From DASVDK01 sp036381125 [NCBI: Thermodesulfobacteriota bacterium] (lineage in GTDB: Bacteria > DASVDK01), in contig DASVDK010000163.1 of NCBI GenBank assembly GCA_036381125.1, forward strand, positions 1 through 18,345: a stretch of DNA of 18,345 nucleotides, given 5' to 3'. Each line of letters begins with the position of its first letter. Positions within the stretch are counted from its first letter, which is position 1. Of this stretch, positions 15,340 through 18,345 are shown one piece after another. Below the pieces are notes generated by a model. That model was not told where the DNA came from, did no database searches, and saw only the letters and a program-made list of their open reading frames with translations. The translations under genes and the position numbers were made by a program.

Positions 15340-15861
15340 CTAGCCGGCCCAGCGGGGGGATCCGTCCGGCGGCGTGCCGTAGAGCCGCGTCGCGCCGACC
15401 CCGGGGTCGCCCCGCACGACCCGCGCGATCGCCCGGGCGATCTTCTCCGCCCCCGCGGGGGACGGCTCGATCTGCTCGACGAAGTCCTCCGCCTCCGTGC
15501 ACACGGCCCGCAGGTCGATGACCTCGAGCACGCGCGACGCGGCGCACCTGACGATGCGGTCGTTCAGGAGCGACAGCGGGACGCGCGCGAGCCGGGCCGC
15601 GTTCGGCTCGTGGAGCGGCGGCTCGTAGATCGTGCAGAGGATCGCGCGGCGAACGCGAGGGGCCAGCATGGCGAGGAGCCGGTCGTATTCCCTCGCGAAC
15701 GTCTCCGCGATGCGCCCCAGTTCGGCGAGCACCTCCGCCGCCGACGAAGCCGGGCGTGAGAGGAGGCCGACGTGCTCGAGGGCGTCGTTGCCGCCGACGC
15801 TGAGCACGGCGCAGTCCGTCGGCTCCGGGAGCCGACCGAGCTGGGCCGGGACGTCGGCCAT
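15340..15861 (-). CDS. SGNH/GDSL-type hydrolase, N-terminally truncated, probably non-functional
   Basis: The 173-residue product matches the C-terminal three quarters of a small SGNH hydrolase. Block III is present as LSVGGNDALEHV (residues 20-31), and the end has FVEQIEPSPAGAEKIARAIA, where the catalytic Asp/His region lies. The family's first block, GDSxxDN with the nucleophilic Ser, is absent. Upstream of ATG 15861 the same frame still encodes family-like sequence (LRRLLGADWTVELFARNGST, to about 15920) but has no ATG, GTG or TTG there. Farther upstream the residues become Arg-rich with no GDS in any minus-strand frame. I infer loss of the 5' end by deletion or rearrangement. The gene converges on the quinone-oxidoreductase-like gene. 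If translated from 15861 it would lack the nucleophile. Confidence 0.6.
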   Translation of the reverse strand: MADVPAQLGRLPEPTDCAVLSVGGNDALEHVGLLSRPASSAAEVLAELGRIAETFAREYDRLLAMLAPRVRRAILCTIYEPPLHEPNAARLARVPLSLLNDRIVRCAASRVLEVIDLRAVCTEAEDFVEQIEPSPAGAEKIARAIARVVRGDPGVGATRLYGTPPDGSPRWAG

Positions 15862-16221
15862 GGTCGAGCCGTTGCGGGCGAACAGCTCGACCGTCCAGTC
15901 GGCCCCGAGCAGGCGCCGCAGGTGCGCGGCCGTGCCGATCGCGGCGTGACGCCGGCTCGATCGCCCCCGGCGGCGGCGCGCCCTTGTCGCGACGGAGGTC
16001 GGCGGCGCAACTTCCAGGCGACGCCTTCGAGGTGGACGCGCCGCGCCTCGGCCGGGCGAGCCTGCTCCGGGCGTTACTCCTCGAGCAGGACCTGCAGCGC
16101 CTGACGGTGGTTGTTCAGGAAGTCCCGCGTCACCCGGAAGTGCTCGGTCTCCTCGCAGGCGACCCGCTCCACGAGCAGAACGATACGCAAGTAGCTAGCG
16201 CGATCGGCGGCACCCGAGGCA
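15862..16221. other. Gene-poor stretch with decayed coding fragments
   Basis: About 360 bases hold no convincing complete gene. The 3' part on the minus strand (about 15862-15960) continues the SGNH frame without a start codon. Between 16074 and about 16200 the minus strand has a short open frame ending EETEHFRVTRDFLNNHRQ then ALQVLLEE, which looks protein-like (amphipathic, varied residues). It has only a TTG (16190) or GTG (16172) as start and no ribosome site. It could be the tail of a lost gene. No RNA gene or mobile element is seen. Confidence 0.4.
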
Positions 16222-16536
16222 TCAGCGCGGCTCGTACGTGTCGGCGATCTCGTAGTGCTCCACGTGGGCATCGTAGCTGACCATCATAGCCTGGACGGTC
16301 GGCGGCACGACGGCGACCTCGGGACGCTCGCCCGCGAACGCCCTGATCGCGTCGAGGGACTCCCAGAGCGTCACGACCTGGAACTCCGTGCCCGCAGCGA
16401 CGTCTCGCCTGAGGATCGAGGCACGGACGAAGCCCGGGATCGCCGACAGCTTGGGGAACGTGTCGCTCTCGAGGTGATGGACGTACGCCTCGGCCTGACC
16501 CGGCTTCGCGATTCCCTTCCAGTGCCTCGATATCAT
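16222..16536 (-). CDS. Antibiotic biosynthesis monooxygenase (ABM) domain protein
   Basis: This 104-residue single-domain protein has the ABM dimeric ferredoxin-like fold. Supporting blocks are ISRHWKGIAKPGQAEAYVHH at the start, FPKLSAIPGFVRASILRRD in the middle and EFQVVTLWESLDAIRAFAG near residue 60, the usual beta-strand plus helix pattern. Members act as cofactor-free oxygenases, heme-degrading enzymes or stress proteins; this one cannot be assigned more closely. ATG 16536 has a GAAGG element four bases before it. No close operon partner exists: the gap to the upstream 167-residue gene is 254 bases, and downstream lies the gene-poor stretch. Confidence 0.85.
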   Translation of the reverse strand: MISRHWKGIAKPGQAEAYVHHLESDTFPKLSAIPGFVRASILRRDVAAGTEFQVVTLWESLDAIRAFAGERPEVAVVPPTVQAMMVSYDAHVEHYEIADTYEPR

Positions 16537-16565
16537 CGACCTTCGTCCTCACGGATCCCTCGGAA

Positions 16566-16621
16566 TTGGACGCTCGTGAGTCGTCAACCGGGTGCCGGTG
16601 CCGAGCCGCTCGTGCGTCCAA
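16566..16621. repeat. Inverted repeat TTGGACGC-N40-GCGTCCAA
   Basis: A perfect 8-base inverted repeat with a 40-base spacer lies 29 bases upstream of the ABM start codon. The inner flanks are also related: CGCTCGTG occurs as a direct repeat at 16571-16578 and 16608-16615. It could fold in the leader of the ABM message or serve as a binding site. The rest of the gap 16537-16790 shows nothing gene-like. Confidence 0.35.
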
Positions 16622-16790
16622 CTTCCCCGTGAGCGTCTGGCGGGTCCAGCGGGCTATCGGCGGCACGCGTGCAGTGACGGCCGACTCAGTTCGAGTCCGT
16701 TCCATACGAACGTCGACGGCGTGACCCGCAGGCCCGGTACCTCGGGCGCGTCCAATGTCTTCGAAAGCGCCCGGAGGCTGCAGCGCGCGG

Positions 16791-17294
16791 TCAGGCGGGC
16801 TCGAGAGGGACCCAGGTGCGTGAGGCGGGCGGCCGTAGCCGGCCGTTGACGCAGTCCAGAACGAACCCCTGCGTGATGTCGGCGAGCGCTTCCAGGACCG
16901 CAGCGACCTCTGGGGATGCCGGGTCCAGGTCGGTCTCCGCGACAACCGAGATGGTGTCCTGCGTGACCACCGGCTCGACCGGAGTGGCCGACATGATGTC
17001 CAGTCGCGCGCGGCAGCGCTGCAGGGCCGCTAGCGCCTGAGAGTCAATCCGGCCGCGTACGGCGGCCGCAGTTTCCTCGATCTCGGCCGGGACGTATGCT
17101 GCATCATCGTCGAACTGGATCGTAAGCGCGACCGGACGCGTCTCGACGCGGATCTGCGGGACGACCGTGGTGAAGCCGCGCCACTCCGTCCGCGACACCG
17201 GGCGCGAGATGCGGCGGGGCAGCTCCGCCAGGAGCCACTCCAGGCACCGCGCGCCCCCTGAGTTCTCGAAGAGGATCTGCGCCGCCGCGAACAT
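16791..17294 (-). CDS. Hypothetical protein, 167 residues
   Basis: I do not recognise this protein. ATG 17294 has a GGAGGG ribosome site five bases upstream, and codon use looks genuinely coding, with varied residues and few Arg/Pro runs. It has no signal peptide and no clear membrane segment, so it is probably cytosolic. It contains two patterned parts: an N-terminal half with strands such as FTTVVPQIRVETRPVALTIQF, then an acidic DDDAAYVPAEIEETAA helix. The C-terminal block is LDPASPEVAAVLEALADITQ followed by GFVLDCVNG. The DP-x-x-P-x-V...ALA...G...D arrangement recalls small proteins annotated as immunity-like or DUF proteins, but that is only an impression. It follows the CapA-like gene by 136 bases on the same strand. 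Confidence 0.7.
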   Translation of the reverse strand: MFAAAQILFENSGGARCLEWLLAELPRRISRPVSRTEWRGFTTVVPQIRVETRPVALTIQFDDDAAYVPAEIEETAAAVRGRIDSQALAALQRCRARLDIMSATPVEPVVTQDTISVVAETDLDPASPEVAAVLEALADITQGFVLDCVNGRLRPPASRTWVPLEPA

Positions 17295-17430
17295 AGCTGC
17301 CCTCCGCGACACCGCCTGACGCCCGTGTCGAGCGGCGGCGCTCCTATACCACACCCGCGTCGGCCGCTGCAACGCGAAGTCAGGCGACACGGCCGCGCGA
17401 CGCCGCCATGGGGCGCCTCGCCTGCCGGCC

Positions 17431-18345
17431 CTAGCGGACGAGGCCGACAGGCCCTGGCGCGGCGAGGTCGGTGGGGGGCGGCACCGGCTGGATGGCGGTC
17501 CCGAAGGGGGCCGACATGCGGCCGAGGTCGGTGAGGATGGTCCAGGCCCGGCTGCCGGCCGCCGGCCGAGGCTGGAAGAGGACCTCGGGGTTGAAGACGT
17601 CGAGCGGCACGAGCCAGACCGGGTCCCACACCGGCTCGACCACGCCGCCGCCGCGGTCGACCCGGCCGCGGAAGGTCAGGCGGGCGAGCACGCCGTCGCG
17701 CACCTTGTGGCTGTAGGAGCCGAAGGCGAAGTTGCCGAGGCTGTAGAAGATGAGCGCGCCCTTGTAGCGCTCGACGCCCTGAAGGGTGTGGGGGTGGGTG
17801 CCGAGCACGAGGTCGGCCCCCGCGTCGACGGCGAGCCGCCCGAGCCTCACCTGGTAGTCCCTCGGCTCGGGCGCGAGTTCCCGCCCCCAGTGGAAGCTCA
17901 CGATGACCAGGTCGGCGTCGCGCCGAGCGGCCCGGACGTCGGCCTCGATCCAGTCGGCGTGGCCGAACGCGGTGCCGGGGGCAGGCCCCCTCGCCCAGAA
18001 CTCCTCGGGGAAGGTGTTGGAGTAGGAGAGCATGGCGATCCGCACGCCGCGCCGGACGAGGCGCGCGGGCGCCCGCGCCTCGCGCTCGCTCGCGCCGGCG
18101 CCGGCAAAGGCGATGCCGGCGGCGCGCAGGGCGGCCAGGGTCTCCTCGAGCCCGACGCGGCCCTGGTCGAGGGTGTGGTTGTTGGCCAGCGCCACGGCGT
18201 CGATGCCGGCCCGCCGCATGGCGAAGGCGGAGTCGGGCGGCACCCGGAAGGTGAACTGCTTCTCGACCTCCGGCGCGCCGCGCTCGCTCAGCGGGCCTTC
18301 GAGGTTGGCGACGGTGAGGTCGGAGTCGCGCAGGAGCGGCGCCGC
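17431..18345 (-). CDS. CapA-family (poly-gamma-glutamate synthesis type) metallophosphatase-fold protein, 5' end outside window
   Basis: The frame is open to the window edge, with 304 codons visible, and already starts inside the domain (DSDLTVANLEGPLSERG), so the N-terminus lies beyond 18345. CapA/PgsA-type proteins have a calcineurin-like phosphoesterase fold and act at the cell envelope in capsule or poly-gamma-glutamate production; others in the family have unknown roles. Visible motifs are DAVALANNHTLDQG, then SFHWGRELAPEP, GADLVLGTHPHTLQGVE, and IFYSLGNFAFGSY, all in the usual order and spacing. The GTG at 18243 is an internal Val codon. The C-terminus (about 60 residues after the last motif) ends normally. 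No other capsule genes are seen in the window. Confidence 0.92.
   Translation of the reverse strand, partial: AAPLLRDSDLTVANLEGPLSERGAPEVEKQFTFRVPPDSAFAMRRAGIDAVALANNHTLDQGRVGLEETLAALRAAGIAFAGAGASEREARAPARLVRRGVRIAMLSYSNTFPEEFWARGPAPGTAFGHADWIEADVRAARRDADLVIVSFHWGRELAPEPRDYQVRLGRLAVDAGADLVLGTHPHTLQGVERYKGALIFYSLGNFAFGSYSHKVRDGVLARLTFRGRVDRGGGVVEPVWDPVWLVPLDVFNPEVLFQPRPAAGSRAWTILTDLGRMSAPFGTAIQPVPPPTDLAAPGPVGLVR

Noticed and set aside
16074-16190. Short minus-strand frame (38 codons from TTG 16190)
   Set aside because: No ribosome site and no family match; kept only as a possible gene remnant within the gene-poor stretch.
16203-16666. 11-base direct repeat ATCGGCGGCAC at 16203-16213 and 16656-16666, flanking the ABM gene
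   Set aside because: Short and GC-rich enough to occur by chance; no integrase, terminal inverted repeats or target-site signature supports an inserted element.
1-18345. tRNA, rRNA, CRISPR array, transposon, prophage or riboswitch
   Set aside because: Reading both strands gave no repeat-spacer pattern, cloverleaf-like segment, transposase or phage protein, and no recognisable riboswitch core. A covariance-model scan would be needed to exclude small RNAs.

Overview
The window is high-GC bacterial DNA packed with genes, with a strong G/C bias at third codon positions and many GTG starts. I see no rRNA, tRNA, CRISPR array, transposase, integrase or phage gene. The gene mix is a TAXI-type TRAP transporter, a family III CoA-transferase, secreted hydrolases and MFS exporters. 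It fits an environmental, probably soil or sediment, heterotroph such as a proteobacterium or a Rokubacteria/Methylomirabilota-type lineage. That placement is inference from gene content only.

Region 1 (1-4556, plus strand) reads as one operon: the C-terminal two thirds of a CoA-transferase, a fused TRAP permease, its TAXI periplasmic receptor, and an isochorismatase-fold hydrolase with Gly where the nucleophilic Cys normally sits. Together they suggest uptake of an organic acid followed by CoA activation and hydrolysis. A GC-rich hairpin at 4576-4600 separates it from the convergent next block.

Region 2 (4609-8741, minus strand) holds two large exported proteins, an LVIVD-repeat protein followed by an alpha/beta-hydrolase of the Abhydrolase_10 type. 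Upstream of them is a short ORF that looks like a metallo-beta-lactamase-fold enzyme without its metal-binding motif. A less GC-rich spacer with several inverted repeats (about 8742-9007) divides this block from Region 3.

Region 3 (9008-10180, plus strand) is one creatinase/DoeA-like M24 protein that lacks several standard active-site residues.

Region 4 (10196-14165, minus strand) is a compact run of five genes: an MFS transporter, a GNAT acetyltransferase, a Bcr/CflA-type MFS exporter, a Cys-rich metallothionein-like protein and a small membrane protein. A quinone-oxidoreductase-like gene (14305-15318, plus strand) runs divergently from it.

Region 5 (15340-18345, minus strand) holds a CapA-like protein cut by the window edge, an unrecognised 167-residue protein, an ABM-domain monooxygenase and an N-terminally truncated SGNH hydrolase. 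Looser, apparently non-coding stretches lie between the last three. This is the part that looks most eroded.

I did not find a convincing new multi-gene system. The best leads are enzymes with missing catalytic residues, the secreted LVIVD/hydrolase pair, and the inverted-repeat cluster upstream of the M24 gene.
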